Shown piece after piece: positions 63,565 through 64,000 of a stretch of DNA of 64,000 nucleotides. Numbering within the stretch: the stretch's first letter is position 1; each line of letters opens with the position of its first letter. The stretch is from Sycon ciliatum (Eukaryota; Porifera; Calcarea; Leucosolenida; Sycettidae), in assembly GCF_964019385.1 (NCBI RefSeq), contig NC_088645.1:35211920-35275919 (forward strand). Direction: 5' to 3'. A program made the translations under genes and the position numbers. Under the pieces are notes generated by a model. The model saw only the letters and a list, made by a program, of their open reading frames with translations, did no database searches and was not told the origin of the DNA.

Positions 63565-64000
63565 TAACCGACAGATGACTTCTCCTCACTGATGTTTTCA
63601 TTATGATTTAGTCAGTTCTTCACCTTCACCCTGTTTTTGACCTGTTCTGCTGAATTTTACTTTTTTTCCGCACGTATAGCGTGAGGTTCTCGATCTATGC
63701 TTTTGCTGTAGGTCTATAAGTTGCTGTGTTTTGACATTTTTTCCATTATTCCCTGTACTTACCCATGATGAGAAGGGAACGAAAACATTCGGTTACTAAA
63801 TTGGCTTACCTGACTGTGTGGATTACGTCGGTGCTGACACCTTTTCTTTCGAAATTGGATACGTCTCCAATTTTTTTCTTGTATTTGATATGTAAAAAAA
63901 AAGAAAGAAAAGTAACTGTCCAGTGTCCACTGCTGTAACAAGATAATAAGCAGTCAGAAAGTGCGGTGACAAAGCACAAAACTGACGGACTACTGAGACA

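Larger units (their letters stand above)
61255..63740. mobile_element. 2.5-kb inverted-repeat structure in POLR3E intron 2
   Basis: About 160 bp at 61255-61425 (GCAACTTATAGAGCTACAGC, AAAAGCATAGATCGAGAACC, CAGAACAGGTCAAAAACAGG) reappear inverted at 63583-63735. Between them lie the 850-bp palindrome, a tRNA-like segment and a Penelope-like fragment, so several insertions are stacked here. Confidence 0.6.

Noticed and set aside
61034-64000. Search for POLR3E exon 3 (YP.RP...)
   Set aside because: No plus-strand frame after an acceptor matched the expected RPC5 sequence; the exon is probably outside the window.

Overview
The window is intron-rich animal nuclear DNA. It carries spliced genes with GT-AG introns, a secreted protein with a signal peptide, a cGMP phosphodiesterase, a TSSK-type kinase, a Pol III subunit and an interrupted-free tRNA, all set in DNA full of (GA)n/(CA)n microsatellites, MITEs, LINE tails and ribozyme-bearing retroelements. 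A marine invertebrate (sponge, mollusc or similar) fits best, but the species cannot be named from sequence alone. A run of 200 Ns at 26301-26500 marks an assembly gap.

Layout. 1-5.7 kb: no convincing gene; purine microsatellites and one palindromic MITE. 5.8-15.5 kb, minus strand: a PDE9-like cyclic nucleotide phosphodiesterase. Eight catalytic-domain exons join in frame with every metal-ligand motif present, and less certain end exons lie on both sides. A 502-bp tandem duplication lies in its 5' part. 16.4-21.2 kb: retroelement remnants (a C-terminal retroelement domain, a LINE reverse-transcriptase fragment and Penelope-like pieces) and a cluster of three hammerhead ribozymes in ~355-bp repeat units, flanked by 15-bp direct repeats. 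21-26.3 kb: repeats and MITEs, no recognised gene.

26.7-41.4 kb, plus strand: the most striking gene. Three exons join in frame to a predicted 2815-residue secreted protein: signal peptide, a short Cys-rich segment, then about 435 hexapeptides (mostly SPSDDG, punctuated by SGSNNG or SGSDNG), and a Cys/Trp-rich C-terminus. It resembles, in composition only, Asp/Ser-rich biomineral or calcium-binding matrix proteins.

43.6-53.9 kb, minus strand: a complete eight-exon TSSK-family protein kinase (474 residues). A fourth hammerhead ribozyme, unrelated in stem sequence to the first three, lies antisense in one of its introns next to a tRNA-like B box. 54-60.4 kb: MITEs, including nested ones. 60.48-64 kb: tRNA-Leu(UAG) on the minus strand, head to head with the first two exons of POLR3E (RNA polymerase III subunit RPC5) on the plus strand; the visible part of POLR3E intron 2 holds a 2.5-kb inverted-repeat structure with an 850-bp near-perfect palindrome inside.

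The host genes show no functional link to each other, except the POLR3E/tRNA pair (a Pol III subunit beside a Pol III template). The strongest candidates for an undescribed system are the giant acidic repeat protein and the two independent hammerhead-ribozyme retroelement families.
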